Source of the DNA: an uncultured Clostridium sp.
GTDB lineage: Bacteria; Bacillota; Clostridia; Christensenellales; Borkfalkiaceae
NCBI GenBank assembly: GCA_900555925.1
Contig: USMU01000034.1
Location: forward strand, 1-18,922
Direction: 5' to 3'
Length of the DNA stretch: 18,922 nt
The notes beneath the pieces are model-generated. The model saw nothing but the letters and a program-made list of their open reading frames with translations. It was not told the DNA's origin and made no database searches. Position 1 is the stretch's first letter; the number at the start of each line of letters is the position of its first letter. The translations under genes were made by a program, and so were the position numbers. Shown here in pieces: positions 1 through 7,521 of this stretch.

Positions 1-603
1 CGGGAGAAGGTGGCCGACTCCCCCATCCACCACCTGATTCTGCTGCGGATCGCGGAGGCGGAGCGGCTGCATAGGGAGACAAAAAACAGCTTGATTTGCG
101 GGCAGTTCGTCAATCCCGCCAATCCCGCGGCGCACTACAAGACGACGGGGCCCGAAATTTGGGCGGACACGGAGGGGAAAGCGGATATTTTCGTCGCGGG
201 CGTCGGAACGGGAGGAACCGTGACGGGCGTAGGCCGATATTTGAAAGAGAAAAAGCCCTCGATAAAGGTGATAGCCGCAGAACCCGCTTCGTCGCCCGTA
301 TTGGAGGGCGGAAAAAGCGGTCCGCATAAGATTCAGGGAATCGGCGCGGGCTTCGTGCCGGAGATTCTTGATACGAAGATTTATGACGAAGTCGTAGGCG
401 TCGAGAACGAAAAGGCATATGAGTGGGCGCGGATTCTGGCGCGGAAGGAGGGGATTCTCGCAGGGATTTCTTCGGGCGCGTCTCTGTTCGCGGCGGTTCA
501 GGTCTCCGCGCGGAAGGAGAACGAGGGAAAAACGGCGGTGGTGCTCCTTCCCGATACGGGGGACAGGTACCTTTCCTGCGGATTGTTTGAACAAAATAGT
601 TGA
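1..603 (+). CDS. cysK: Cysteine synthase, C-terminal part (5' end missing)
   Basis: O-acetylserine (thiol)-lyase: makes L-cysteine from O-acetylserine and sulfide using PLP, in the cytoplasm. Only about 200 residues are present; the PLP lysine region lies upstream of the window. What is visible is typical of the family: the NPANP..HYKTTGPEIW segment, the glycine-rich PLP-phosphate loop GVGTGGTVTGVGRYL, EPASSPVL, HKIQGIGAGFVP, the GISSGAS loop and the C-terminal LLPDTGDRYLS. The gene ends with TGA at 601-603. The first 16 or so codons (REKVADSPIHHLILLR) do not resemble the segment normally found just before the AEELH helix (a PGAEGMxGAI-like stretch), so homology seems to begin near base 49. 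Either the local sequence diverges or the window begins at an assembly junction. Identification is firm; the 5' end is doubtful. Confidence 0.9.
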   Translation, partial: REKVADSPIHHLILLRIAEAERLHRETKNSLICGQFVNPANPAAHYKTTGPEIWADTEGKADIFVAGVGTGGTVTGVGRYLKEKKPSIKVIAAEPASSPVLEGGKSGPHKIQGIGAGFVPEILDTKIYDEVVGVENEKAYEWARILARKEGILAGISSGASLFAAVQVSARKENEGKTAVVLLPDTGDRYLSCGLFEQNS

Positions 604-697
604 CGGTAAAGACCGCAGACCTCATTTCCGAATTTTAAGACGACAATTTTATGGTTGAGGATAATTGATAAAAAATCGGAAACTTTCCGCGATTTCC

Positions 698-726
698 TTG
701 CTTTTTTCGGGAAAATCATATATAAT
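698..726 (+). promoter_or_regulatory. Sigma-A promoter for fba
   Basis: TTGCTT at 698-703 and TATAAT at 721-726, with a 17-bp spacer. The -10 is perfect; the -35 matches only in TTG. It lies about 80 bp upstream of the fba start, and no other gene lies between. Confidence 0.6.
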
Positions 727-804
727 AACTATGTACGAAAAACAGGAGCTTTGCGCCCTGCGCGGCGGACAGGCTCTCGAACGATATTTTTTGGAGGATT
801 GTTT

Positions 805-1740
805 ATGCCCTTAGTTACCAGTACCGAAATGTTCAAGAAAGCGTATGCGGGCGGCTATGCCATCGGCGCGTTCAACGTCAACAACATGGAGATGATTCAG
901 GCGATCGTGGAGGCGGCGGACGAGTGCAAATCTCCCGTCATTCTTCAAGTTTCCGCGGGTGCGAGAAAGTACGCGAATCCCGTCTACCTCAAACATCTCG
1001 TGCAGGCGGCGGTGGAGACTACGAATATTCCCATCGTCATGCACCTCGATCACGGCGCGGATTTCGATATCTGCAAGGCCTCTATCGACGGCGGATTCAC
1101 TTCCGTCATGATCGACGCTTCTTCCAAGCCTTGGGAGGAGAATATCGCGCTCACGAAAAAAGTCGTCGAGTATGCGCACGACCACGGCGTGGTCGTCGAA
1201 GCGGAGCTCGGCAAGCTCGCGGGCGTAGAGGACGACGTAAAAGTAGAAGCGCACGACGCGCTGTTCACGTCTCCCGACGAAGTGGAAGAGTTTACGCAGA
1301 GAACGGGAATCGATTCCCTCGCGATCGCGATCGGTACCTCGCACGGCGCATATAAATTCAAGCCCGGCCAGGACCCCAAGCTTCGTCTCGATATTCTCGA
1401 AGAAGTAGGCAAGCGCCTGCCCGGTTTCCCCATCGTCCTTCACGGAGCGTCCTCCGTTCCTCAGGATAAAGTGGCGATCGTCAATCAGTACGGCGGACAT
1501 ATGCCCGACGCGATCGGCATTCCCGAATCGGAGCTTCAAAAGGCGGCGAAGATGGCGGTCTGCAAGATCAATATCGATTCCGACCTCCGCGTTTCGTTCA
1601 CGGCGGCGATCCGCAAGCATTTTGCCGAGCACCCCGACCACTTCGACCCCCGTCAGTATCTCGGCGACGCGCGCGTCATGATGAAGGAAATGGTCAAGCA
1701 TAAGATCATAAACGTTCTGGGAAGTGCGAATAAGGCGTAA
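805..1740 (+). CDS. fba: Class II fructose-bisphosphate aldolase
   Basis: Cytoplasmic, zinc-dependent glycolytic and gluconeogenic aldolase that interconverts fructose-1,6-bisphosphate with DHAP and glyceraldehyde-3-phosphate. The product is 311 residues, normal for the short bacterial class II type. Visible motifs: [12 protein letters not shown] (residues 75-85; D82 catalytic, H83 metal ligand), VVVEAELG (about 129-136), GTSHGAYK with H180, VLHGASSVP with H213, and KINIDSD (254-260), which binds substrate phosphate. The frame is open further upstream, but ATG at 805 is chosen because GGAGG lies at 793-797 and the family start is MPLV. A lipoprotein gene follows 20 bp downstream and may be cotranscribed. 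A related tagatose-bisphosphate role is possible, but placement beside gap favours glycolysis. Confidence 0.95.
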   Translation: MPLVTSTEMFKKAYAGGYAIGAFNVNNMEMIQAIVEAADECKSPVILQVSAGARKYANPVYLKHLVQAAVETTNIPIVMHLDHGADFDICKASIDGGFTSVMIDASSKPWEENIALTKKVVEYAHDHGVVVEAELGKLAGVEDDVKVEAHDALFTSPDEVEEFTQRTGIDSLAIAIGTSHGAYKFKPGQDPKLRLDILEEVGKRLPGFPIVLHGASSVPQDKVAIVNQYGGHMPDAIGIPESELQKAAKMAVCKINIDSDLRVSFTAAIRKHFAEHPDHFDPRQYLGDARVMMKEMVKHKIINVLGSANKA

Positions 1741-1760
1741 TTTTTGAAAGGGGAAAAGAG

Positions 1761-2225
1761 ATGAAAAAATTTTTGTGTCTGCTGTCCGTTTTCGTCGTCG
1801 CGGGGACTTCCGCGGCGATGGCGGGCTGTTCTTCGGGCAAATCGGAAGGCTCTCTCGGCCTTTCTTACGGAAAGAAGTATATTTACCAGATGTCGAACGT
1901 CGACGTCGTTGAGACGACGACCGTCGTTTTTGAAAAAGGCGGAACGGGACAATACCAAAAAAAAGATAGAACTAACGACTATACCGTAACGTTCAAATAT
2001 TTGTACTATCCCGAAGAGAATACGGCGTTTTGTTTTTACGATTCTGTGGAATTCGGAGAAAACCAAAGCAGGAGGGACAACATCGCATCGGATTGGCAGA
2101 TGAGCTTTTTCTGTACGAAAGAATTATTGCTTTCTTCGGAAAAGGGATATTCGCAAGATAGATATTACATCTGCGAGGAGTATCTCCCGAACATTCCCAA
2201 TTATAATCGTCCGTCGGAAGAATGA
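1761..2225 (+). CDS. Small lipoprotein of unknown function
   Basis: The product is 154 residues. It begins with a lipoprotein signal peptide: positive MKK, a hydrophobic stretch to about residue 20, then MAGC with the lipidated cysteine at position 23, followed by a Ser/Gly/Lys linker. The mature part is polar, with alternating beta-like segments and no motif I recognise. It has an AAGGGG-type ribosome binding site 5-10 bases before the ATG. It lies 20 bp after fba in the same orientation and no terminator separates them, so it may ride on the fba transcript, although nothing links it to glycolysis. Surface attachment is inferred from the lipobox; the role is unknown. Confidence 0.75.
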   Translation: MKKFLCLLSVFVVAGTSAAMAGCSSGKSEGSLGLSYGKKYIYQMSNVDVVETTTVVFEKGGTGQYQKKDRTNDYTVTFKYLYYPEENTAFCFYDSVEFGENQSRRDNIASDWQMSFFCTKELLLSSEKGYSQDRYYICEEYLPNIPNYNRPSEE

Positions 2226-2266
2226 GAAGAAATCGGGAAATTTTCGCCGCGGGGGCGTAAATCTGT

Positions 2267-2295
2267 TTGACGAACTCCGCGAAGTGTGGTACAAT
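2267..2295 (+). promoter_or_regulatory. Extended -10 sigma-A promoter for gap
   Basis: TTGACG at 2267-2272 and TACAAT at 2290-2295 are separated by 17 bp. TGG immediately before the -10 supplies the extended -10 TGn. The gap start is 63 bp beyond the -10, giving a leader of about 55 nt. Strong match, as expected for a highly expressed glycolytic gene. Confidence 0.8.
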
Positions 2296-2357
2296 ACTAC
2301 CGACAGTAAAATGTATCTCAAAATCACAATCAATATATTATCGGAGGATTTTTCATT

Positions 2358-3377
2358 ATGGCAAACGTAAGAGTTGCGATTAACGGTTTCGGCCGTATCG
2401 GCCGTCTTGCTTTCAGACAGATGTTCGGAGCCGAAGGCTACGAAATCGTCGCTATCAACGACCTCACCAGCCCCAAGATGCTGGCGCACCTTTTGAAGTA
2501 CGATTCCGCACAGGGCAAATATGCCCTTGCCGACACGGTTTCCGCGGACGACGAAGCGGGTACCATCACGGTCAACGGCAAGACGATTAAAATTTACGCG
2601 GAAAAAGACGCGGCAAACTGCCCTTGGGCCGAGCTCAAAGTAGACGTCGTTCTCGAATGCACGGGCTTCTATACTTCTAAGGCGAAGTCGGAAGCGCACA
2701 TCAAGGCCGGCGCGAAGAAAGTCGTTATTTCCGCTCCCGCGGGCAACGACCTTCCCACCGTCGTTTACAGCGTAAACGAAAAGACCTTGAAAGCTACGGA
2801 TACCATTATTTCCGCGGCTTCCTGCACCACGAACTGTCTTGCTCCCATGGCGAACACCCTTAACAAGCTTGCGAAAATCAAGAAGGGTTATATGACCACC
2901 ATTCACGCTTATACGGGCGACCAGATGGTTCTCGACGGACCTCACCGTAAGGGTGATTTGCGCCGTGCTCGCGCGGCGGCGGTCAACGTCGTTCCCAACT
3001 CCACCGGTGCGGCGAAGGCAATCGGCCTCGTTATTCCCGAGCTCAACGGCGTTCTCGACGGCTGCGCTCAGCGCGTTCCCGTTCCCACCGGTTCGCTTAC
3101 CCAGCTCGTTGCGGTCTGCGAAGGCGAAGTGGACGCGGCTACCGTAAATGCGGCGATGAAGGCTGCGGCTTCCGCTTCCTTCGGCTATACCGAAGAGGAA
3201 ATCGTTTCCTCCGACGTCATCGGCATCACCTACGGTTCCCTGTTTGACGCTACGCAGACGAAGTGCATGCCCATGGGCGACGGCACGACGCTCGTTAAAG
3301 TCGTTTCCTGGTACGACAACGAGAACTCCTACACCAGCCAGATGGTCAGAACCATCAAATATTTCGCGGAACTTTAA
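2358..3377 (+). CDS. gap: Glyceraldehyde-3-phosphate dehydrogenase, type I
   Basis: Cytoplasmic glycolytic enzyme that converts glyceraldehyde-3-phosphate, phosphate and NAD+ to 1,3-bisphosphoglycerate. The product is 339 residues, full length. It shows the Rossmann motif INGFGRIGR (8-16), ND at 34-35 (acidic residue expected for NAD preference), the active-site [10 protein letters not shown] with C156, and TIHAYTGDQ with H183. The C-terminal [16 protein letters not shown] is conserved in the family. The start is set by GGAGG at 2343-2347. It has its own strong promoter and a strong terminator, so it is probably monocistronic. Confidence 0.97.
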   Translation: MANVRVAINGFGRIGRLAFRQMFGAEGYEIVAINDLTSPKMLAHLLKYDSAQGKYALADTVSADDEAGTITVNGKTIKIYAEKDAANCPWAELKVDVVLECTGFYTSKAKSEAHIKAGAKKVVISAPAGNDLPTVVYSVNEKTLKATDTIISAASCTTNCLAPMANTLNKLAKIKKGYMTTIHAYTGDQMVLDGPHRKGDLRRARAAAVNVVPNSTGAAKAIGLVIPELNGVLDGCAQRVPVPTGSLTQLVAVCEGEVDAATVNAAMKAAASASFGYTEEEIVSSDVIGITYGSLFDATQTKCMPMGDGTTLVKVVSWYDNENSYTSQMVRTIKYFAEL

Positions 3378-3430
3378 TCGATAATTTATCGATTAAAAAG
3401 GGCCTCGCTTTCAAAGAGCGAGGCCCTTTT
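3376..3430. terminator. Bidirectional intrinsic terminator between gap and the XRE gene
   Basis: A 14-bp perfect stem, AAAAGGGCCTCGCT (3396-3409) with AGCGAGGCCCTTTT (3417-3430), around a 7-nt loop, is flanked by A and T runs so that it can act on both strands. It ends the plus-strand gap and the minus-strand XRE gene, whose stop is at 3439. A second small palindrome, AATCGATAA/TTATCGATT (3376-3394), overlaps the gap stop codon. Confidence 0.92.
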
Positions 3431-3438
3431 CGTTCTTC

Positions 3439-3681
3439 TCAAAAAATTTTCAGTCCGAATAAATAGTCCGCCGAAATATCGTATAGCTGACACAGCTTGA
3501 CGATTTGTTGATAATTCAATTCAAAAACACCGTTTTCAAATCGGCTGTATTGCTGTTGCGTCATATACATCATCTCCGCCACCTGCGCTTGCGTATACCC
3601 CGCTTGTTTGCGGCTCTCCTTCAATCGGTTCCCGATTTCCTTTCGTAATGTCTGCTCTTTCATCATATCTATATTTTGCAT
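3439..3681 (-). CDS. Small XRE-family HTH repressor
   Basis: An 80-residue, single-domain Cro/C1-type DNA-binding protein. Residues about 14-70 form the HTH: IGNRLKESRKQAGYTQAQVAEMMYMTQQQYSRFENG, then a helical segment ending in YDISADYLFGL, typical of XRE proteins. No effector domain is present. The start is uncertain: the first ATG (3681) and the ATG pair at 3666/3663 all lack a good Shine-Dalgarno. It is transcribed divergently from the PH-like membrane protein gene, and the 127-bp gap contains a strong promoter overlaid by a palindrome. It therefore probably represses that gene and possibly itself. Confidence 0.85.
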   Translation of the reverse strand: MQNIDMMKEQTLRKEIGNRLKESRKQAGYTQAQVAEMMYMTQQQYSRFENGVFELNYQQIVKLCQLYDISADYLFGLKIF

Positions 3682-3683
3682 TT

Positions 3684-3728
3684 TACATCACAAAAATGCT
3701 TGACATACATCATAAAATGATGTATAAT
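3684..3728 (+). promoter_or_regulatory. Consensus promoter with palindromic operator in its spacer
   Basis: TTGACA (3700-3705) and TATAAT (3723-3728), 17 bp apart, form a perfect sigma-A promoter reading to the right. The spacer is filled by a palindrome: ATACATCAT (3705-3713), AAA, ATGATGTAT (3717-3725). A further half-site TACATCA lies at 3684-3690. A repressor bound here would block polymerase directly; the adjacent XRE protein is the obvious candidate. Confidence 0.8.
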
Positions 3729-3808
3729 TGCTTATGAAAGAGAAAAGGAAATATTCGTCTTGTCTGAAAGCGAGGCGGAGAAAATATTTTGAAAAGGAGA
3801 AAAGACTT

Positions 3809-4357
3809 ATGACGTTGGCGAAAGGCGAACAAGTTATCAAAGGCTGGAACTATGCGGCCTCGAAGCAGAAAGGCGGGGAGAAGAAATCGGCTTCTCTGAT
3901 TGTGACAGACAAGCGGATTATTTCGGAGATAAAAGGAAGCCGAAGTGTTTCTCGGCAAGAAATTCCCCTGCAAGCAGTCAAGTCCATAGATATGGCGAAT
4001 AGCAGTCCAAGCAAGGTAGGTCCGATTATCGCGATGATTTTCGGCGCGCTGCTGGTTATCGTCGGACTTATCATGACAGGGAAACTGGGGAATCAGGGAT
4101 ATTTTGCTTTTCTGCCCATATTGTTGGGCGTACTTATGGTAATCGCGGCAATTTTGAAACTTATGCGCATGGCCTTTGTGCTCGTCATTTCGACGGAAGG
4201 GACAGAGGGGACGCCTTTGGCAATCGGCGCGAGCAGCTGGACGCAGAAAAGGAAAACAAAGTCCGGAAAGATAAAGGTTCGAGTAAACAGAGCGTCCGTT
4301 TTGGAAATTTTTGATTCTTTGGGTGCAATTGTATTTACATATAAAAACGAAAGATAA
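3809..4357 (+). CDS. Membrane protein with PH-like domain, function unknown
   Basis: A 182-residue protein. The N-terminal part (about 1-68) resembles the short bacterial PH-like fold: LAKGEQVIKGWNY, SLIVTDKRIIS, then IPLQAVKSID. Two transmembrane segments follow (about 71-91 and 97-119). The C-terminal part (VLVISTEGTEGTPLAIGAS...VFTYKNER) again looks beta-rich and could complete the domain. Start choice: AAGGAG at 3794-3799 sits 9 nt before ATG 3809. The in-frame ATG at 3734 coincides with the predicted transcription start and has no ribosome binding site, so it is unlikely to be used. It is tightly controlled by a consensus promoter with an operator and is divergent from an XRE repressor. 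The biochemical role is unknown; envelope stress response is only a guess. Confidence 0.7.
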   Translation: MTLAKGEQVIKGWNYAASKQKGGEKKSASLIVTDKRIISEIKGSRSVSRQEIPLQAVKSIDMANSSPSKVGPIIAMIFGALLVIVGLIMTGKLGNQGYFAFLPILLGVLMVIAAILKLMRMAFVLVISTEGTEGTPLAIGASSWTQKRKTKSGKIKVRVNRASVLEIFDSLGAIVFTYKNER

Positions 4358-4361
4358 AATT

Positions 4362-4400
4362 TTTTAGCGGCGCCGTTCTTTAAGAACAGCGCCGCTAAAA
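4362..4400. terminator. Terminator after the PH-like membrane gene
   Basis: A 19-nt imperfect inverted repeat, TTTTAGCGGCGCCGTTCTT with AAGAACAGCGCCGCTAAAA, contains one mismatch and a small TTTAA loop, followed by a T-rich stretch. It starts 5 bp after the stop codon. A/T runs on both sides suggest action in both directions. Confidence 0.85.
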
Positions 4401-4637
4401 GTTTTCTTTCGGTAAATTTTCCGTTTGCGTTCGGGAGAACATCTTTTTCAGGCTTACAAAGGTATTTTGAAAGGGGGAATTTTTTCTGCCGTTTCGTCCG
4501 TATCGATAAAAGACAAAACTTGGAAAACTTTGCGCGAAAACGATGACTGCCAAAACGACGAGCCGATTTCAAACTAACAGTAAACCGCCGAAAACGACGA
4601 ACTATCTTCAAATAAAAATAATTTCCTGAACTAACGA

Positions 4638-4747
4638 TAGTCCCCTCAAAACCTTGCGGCTTTGAGGGGACTACCTATATGATAAGGGGGAAAATGATGA
4701 GCTGTTTTAAGTAAATCTCTCGGAAGGAGTACCTTCATTTGATTTAC
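4638..4747 (-). ncRNA. Candidate structured small RNA
   Basis: A minus-strand promoter would start transcription close to 4747, exactly at the first base of a hairpin: GTAAATC/GATTTAC outer stem (4747-4741 with 4717-4711) enclosing GAAGG/CCTTC (4736-4732 with 4727-4723). A single-stranded stretch containing UUUUCCCCCUUAUC follows. A very stable second hairpin then forms from a perfect 13-bp stem (4673-4661 with 4650-4638), capped by GCCGCAAGG. CUCCUU in hairpin 1 and CCCCCUU in the linker are complementary to Shine-Dalgarno sequences, as in C-rich Gram-positive regulatory RNAs such as RsaE. The second hairpin lacks an immediate U-tract; a U-rich run occurs about 15-25 nt later. I do not recognise a known RNA family. 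Confidence 0.4.
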
Positions 4748-4753
4748 GAGTAT

Positions 4754-4782
4754 ATTCTACTATAAATCGACAAAAAAGTAAA
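4754..4782 (-). promoter_or_regulatory. Promoter for the candidate small RNA
   Basis: On the minus strand, TTTACT (4782-4777) and TAGAAT (4759-4754) are spaced 17 bp apart; the -10 matches 5 of 6 positions and the -35 matches 4 of 6. The predicted start falls at the base of hairpin 1. Confidence 0.45.
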
Positions 4783-4873
4783 ATATTTTTATGACATTTT
4801 CCGAAAAAAATTTTTTATTATATATCATTATCAAAGCTTTTTCAATCAAATATGAAAAATTTAAAAATTTTAT

Positions 4874-6274
4874 TTAGAACTCAATTTTTTCTTCGATATA
4901 TTTGATTGCCTCGTCGACGCTCACGCGAATTTGCTGCATGGTATCGCGGTCGCGCACGGTGACGGTATTGTTTTCCAAAGTCTCGAAGTCCACGGTGACG
5001 CAGAAGGGGGTACCGATTTCGTCCTGACGGCGATAGCGTTTTCCGATAGAGCCCGTTACGTCATAAGTAGCGGGGAATTTTTTCAGCATTTTCGCGTATA
5101 CCTCGTCCGCCTTTTCGGAAAGATTTTTTTGCAGAGGCAAGACGGCGCATTTATACGGCGCAAGGGCGGGGTGGAGGTGTAACACGACGCGCACGTCGTT
5201 TTTTACGGGATCGACGATTTCTTCGTCGTAAGCATCGGTCAAAAACGCCAGAACGACGCGGTCGGCGCCGAGCGACGGCTCGATGACGTACGGGACGTAA
5301 GTTTCACCCGTGACGGGGTCGGTGTAATTGATGGGCTTACCGCACTCTTTCGCGTGTTGAGAGAGGTCGTAATCCGTGCGGTCGGCGATGCCCCAGAGCT
5401 CGCCCCAGCCGAAAGCGAAGTTATATTCAAAGTCGGTCGTCGCCTTAGAATAGAAACAGAGTTCTTCGGGGGAATGGTCGCGCAGGTGCAGATTTTCCTC
5501 CTTCATGCCGAGGGAGAGCAGCCATTCGCGGCAGAAATTTTTCCAATAGGCGAACCATTCGAGATCGGTGCCGGGCTTACAGAAAAATTCCAGCTCCATC
5601 TGTTCAAATTCGCGGGTGCGGAAGGTGAAGTTTCCGGGCGTAATTTCGTTGCGGAAGGATTTTCCGATCTGTCCGATTCCGAAGGGGACGCGCATGCGTG
5701 TGGAGCGCTGTACGTTCTGGAAATTGACGAAAATCCCCTGCGCCGTTTCGGGGCGGAGATAGACGGTGTTCGTCGTGTCCTCGGTAACGCCCTGAAAAGT
5801 TTTGAACATAAGATTGAACTTGCGGATAGGCGTGAAATCGGAATTTCCGCAGACGGGGCAAGGAACCTTGTGTTCCGTAATGAACGCTTCCAAAGCGTCG
5901 TTGTCCATGCCTTCGACGTTTACGTCGAGCTTGTGTTTTTCGGCGTATTTTTCGACGAGGTCGTCCGCGCGGTGGCGGGCTTTGCAGGACTTGCAGTCCA
6001 TGAGGGGGTCGGAGAAGCCGCCGAGATGCCCCGAAGCCTTCCATGTGCGCGTATTCATCAAAATGGCGCAATCTACGCCCGTATTATGGGGATTTTCCTG
6101 TATGAATTTTTTCCACCACGCCTTTTTGACGTTATTTTTCAGCTCCACGCCCAAAGGACCGTAGTCCCAGGTATTGGCGAGACCGCCGTAAATTTCGCTT
6201 CCGGGAAAAATGAAGCCCCTGTTTTTGCAAAGGGAAACGAGTTTTTCCATCGTCACCGTTCTCTTTTCAGCCAT
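4874..6274 (-). CDS. glyQS: Glycyl-tRNA synthetase, single-chain (alpha2) type
   Basis: Charges tRNA-Gly with glycine, in the cytoplasm. The product is 466 residues, the usual size for the homodimeric class II enzyme rather than the alpha2beta2 form. Seen in order: [21 protein letters not shown] at the N-terminus; two cysteine pairs, CKSC and CPVC, in the insertion (likely zinc site); RKFNLMF; the RPETAQGIF motif; motif 2, FRNEITP with [30 protein letters not shown]; motif 3, EPSLGADR; and an anticodon-binding domain from about 360 ([19 protein letters not shown]). Start: ATG at 6274 follows AGGAGA at 6286-6281. The frame is open a further 56 codons upstream but without a ribosome binding site and with composition unlike the protein. 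A hairpin-rich leader precedes it. Confidence 0.95.
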   Translation of the reverse strand: MAEKRTVTMEKLVSLCKNRGFIFPGSEIYGGLANTWDYGPLGVELKNNVKKAWWKKFIQENPHNTGVDCAILMNTRTWKASGHLGGFSDPLMDCKSCKARHRADDLVEKYAEKHKLDVNVEGMDNDALEAFITEHKVPCPVCGNSDFTPIRKFNLMFKTFQGVTEDTTNTVYLRPETAQGIFVNFQNVQRSTRMRVPFGIGQIGKSFRNEITPGNFTFRTREFEQMELEFFCKPGTDLEWFAYWKNFCREWLLSLGMKEENLHLRDHSPEELCFYSKATTDFEYNFAFGWGELWGIADRTDYDLSQHAKECGKPINYTDPVTGETYVPYVIEPSLGADRVVLAFLTDAYDEEIVDPVKNDVRVVLHLHPALAPYKCAVLPLQKNLSEKADEVYAKMLKKFPATYDVTGSIGKRYRRQDEIGTPFCVTVDFETLENNTVTVRDRDTMQQIRVSVDEAIKYIEEKIEF

Positions 6275-6291
6275 ATTGTATCTCCTGTAAT

Positions 6292-6354
6292 GCCGCGGAG
6301 AGCCGCGGCGACATTTTTTGTCACGACTTGTTTCCGCGAAAGCAATCGCGGAAA
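6292..6354 (-). promoter_or_regulatory. Structured leader of glyQS
   Basis: The glyQS 5' leader (about 170 nt) contains three inverted repeats: TTTCCGCGA/TCGCGGAAA (6331-6339 with 6346-6354), GACA/TGTC around a T run (6310-6322), and GCCGCGG/CCGCGGC with an AGAG loop (6292-6309) just before the ribosome binding site. I looked for the T-box AGGGUGGNACCGCG element and did not find it. The 6331-6361 stem followed by TTTTT also looks like a terminator for transcription going the other way, on the plus strand. A regulatory role for the leader is inferred. Confidence 0.4.
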
Positions 6355-6452
6355 ATTTTTCGGTCATTTTATAGCGAATTTTCCATTGTATCAGATAAAA
6401 CGAACCGAGGTTACAAAACCGATTGTAGCCGTATCGCTGCATCGTTTTCTTT

Positions 6453-6482
6453 ATTATACAATGTTTCCGCTTCGGAAGTCAA
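6453..6482 (-). promoter_or_regulatory. Promoter for glyQS
   Basis: On the minus strand, TTGACT (6482-6477) and TATAAT (6458-6453) have an 18-bp spacer. The spacer contains the palindrome TTCCG-CTT-CGGAA (6465-6477). A second possible extended -10 (TGATACAAT, -10 hexamer at 6390-6385) lies within the leader, with no good -35. Confidence 0.7.
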
Positions 6483-6512
6483 TCGCTTGCGGCGTTCGGC
6501 CCTGCAATTTTT

Positions 6513-7370
6513 TCAGATTTTCAGCTTTTTGAACAGCGCGGGCGCACCGAGCGCTGCTGCCGTCACGAGCAGGAAATATTTGAGCCATTTTATGACGAGC
6601 GCCTCTGAGGGAATGAGGGCAAAAATTCCGAATACGGCGCCCACGCATGCAAACCCGACTAACGCGCGCAGCAGTTTTTTCTTCCAGCCCTTTTCCACGC
6701 GAAAACGAATAAATTTATTTTCGAGCGGCAGGGCGATTGCCGCCGCGCACATGCAGGCGGAAAGCTCCGCGAGGCTCTTATTGGGCGAGATAAAGAGCAG
6801 GACGAGGGAAAGAACGGCGAACAGCGCCGCCGCGGGATCGCGCAGGCGGGGAAATTTTCGGTAAATAAATTCCCAAAGGCAGGAAAAGGCGATGCCGAGC
6901 GCGGCGCCCGCGAGGACGTCGGTGGGATAGTGAACGCCCAAATACATTCTGGAACACATCACCAAAAGCGTGAGGACGGGCGCGAGGAGCCATGCCCACG
7001 CTTTTTTCAGTCGGAAAGCGGAAGTAAAGAACAGCCCCGCGCTCATTTGGGAATGTCCGCTTGGAAAGGACATATCCGCTTCCAGATTGACGGTGGAAAG
7101 GAGGGGCGAATCGATTTCCACGCGCGATACGATACCCGCGGCATAGGGGCGCGGGCGCGCGACGACGCCTTTTAAGAAGGCGTTTGCGCTCATGGAGGAA
7201 AAGGACACGAGCACGAGCCTTTCTCCGAAGTCCTTGTCTATAATCCAATAGACGAGGGAAATGAGCGCGACGAGTACGAGCGTTTCCCCGAACAGGGAAA
7301 ACGCTCCGGCGAGGATATTGCCGAAGGGAGAGCGCAGGCTCTCGAAAAATTCAAGAATAGATTGTTCCAT
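6513..7370 (-). CDS. PAP2-family membrane phosphatase
   Basis: An integral membrane phosphatase of the type-2 phosphatidic acid phosphatase family, which dephosphorylates lipid phosphates such as phosphatidate or undecaprenyl diphosphate. The product is 285 residues. All three catalytic signatures are intact: KGVVARPRP (K67...R74P75), FPSGH (P103-H106) and SRMYLGVHYPTD (S140, R141, H147, D151). Hydrophobic segments lie at about 16-43, 110-140, 150-170 and 180-200, with more near the C-terminus. An extra C-terminal pair of TM segments after the core extends it beyond the minimal family length. Start: ATG at 7370 with GGAG a few bases before; an earlier in-frame ATG at 7427 overlaps the promoter. 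It is divergent from fhs. The substrate cannot be read from the sequence. Confidence 0.9.
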   Translation of the reverse strand: MEQSILEFFESLRSPFGNILAGAFSLFGETLVLVALISLVYWIIDKDFGERLVLVSFSSMSANAFLKGVVARPRPYAAGIVSRVEIDSPLLSTVNLEADMSFPSGHSQMSAGLFFTSAFRLKKAWAWLLAPVLTLLVMCSRMYLGVHYPTDVLAGAALGIAFSCLWEFIYRKFPRLRDPAAALFAVLSLVLLFISPNKSLAELSACMCAAAIALPLENKFIRFRVEKGWKKKLLRALVGFACVGAVFGIFALIPSEALVIKWLKYFLLVTAAALGAPALFKKLKI

Positions 7371-7398
7371 AAGAAGCTCCGAAGCGTTTGTTGAGAAA

Positions 7399-7427
7399 AG
7401 TATAGCATAAATCGGCAAAAAGCGCAA
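7399..7427 (-). promoter_or_regulatory. Promoter for the PAP2 phosphatase gene
   Basis: On the minus strand, TTGCGC (7427-7422), a 17-bp spacer, then TATACT (7404-7399) preceded by TGC, an extended -10. It lies about 30 bp before the gene start. Confidence 0.65.
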
Positions 7428-7457
7428 AAATTTTCAAATAAATTTATAGGAGAATTA

Positions 7458-7486
7458 TTCCCATTTTACAAAAAATATGTTATAAT
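7458..7486 (+). promoter_or_regulatory. Promoter for fhs
   Basis: TTCCCA (7458-7463) and TATAAT (7481-7486) with a 17-bp spacer; the -10 is perfect and the -35 matches 4 of 6. The fhs ATG is 35 bp further, with AAGGAGA at 7511-7517. Confidence 0.65.
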
Positions 7487-7521
7487 GTAAAAGAGATAAT
7501 ATAATCCACAAAGGAGAAACC

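Larger units (their letters stand above)
4401..4873. other. Gene-free interval between terminator and glyQS
   Basis: About 470 bp with no credible protein gene: the open frames here lack ribosome binding sites and protein-like composition. It becomes extremely AT-rich near 4760-4870, just beyond the glyQS stop. The middle contains two well-formed hairpins and a minus-strand promoter, annotated separately as a candidate small RNA. No convincing GC-rich terminator follows glyQS. Confidence 0.6.

Noticed and set aside
4093-4611. Minus-strand open frame over the PH-like gene and terminator
   Set aside because: It runs through a strong terminator hairpin, lacks a Shine-Dalgarno and has basic, low-complexity composition.
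4711-4747. Reading the two hairpins as a plus-strand RNA or SRP/6S RNA
   Set aside because: No plus-strand promoter or terminator fits, and the SRP and 6S core features are absent.
5354-6532. Long open frame antisense to glyQS
   Set aside because: It mirrors the codon structure of the real gene on the other strand, has no ribosome binding site and has no recognisable domain.
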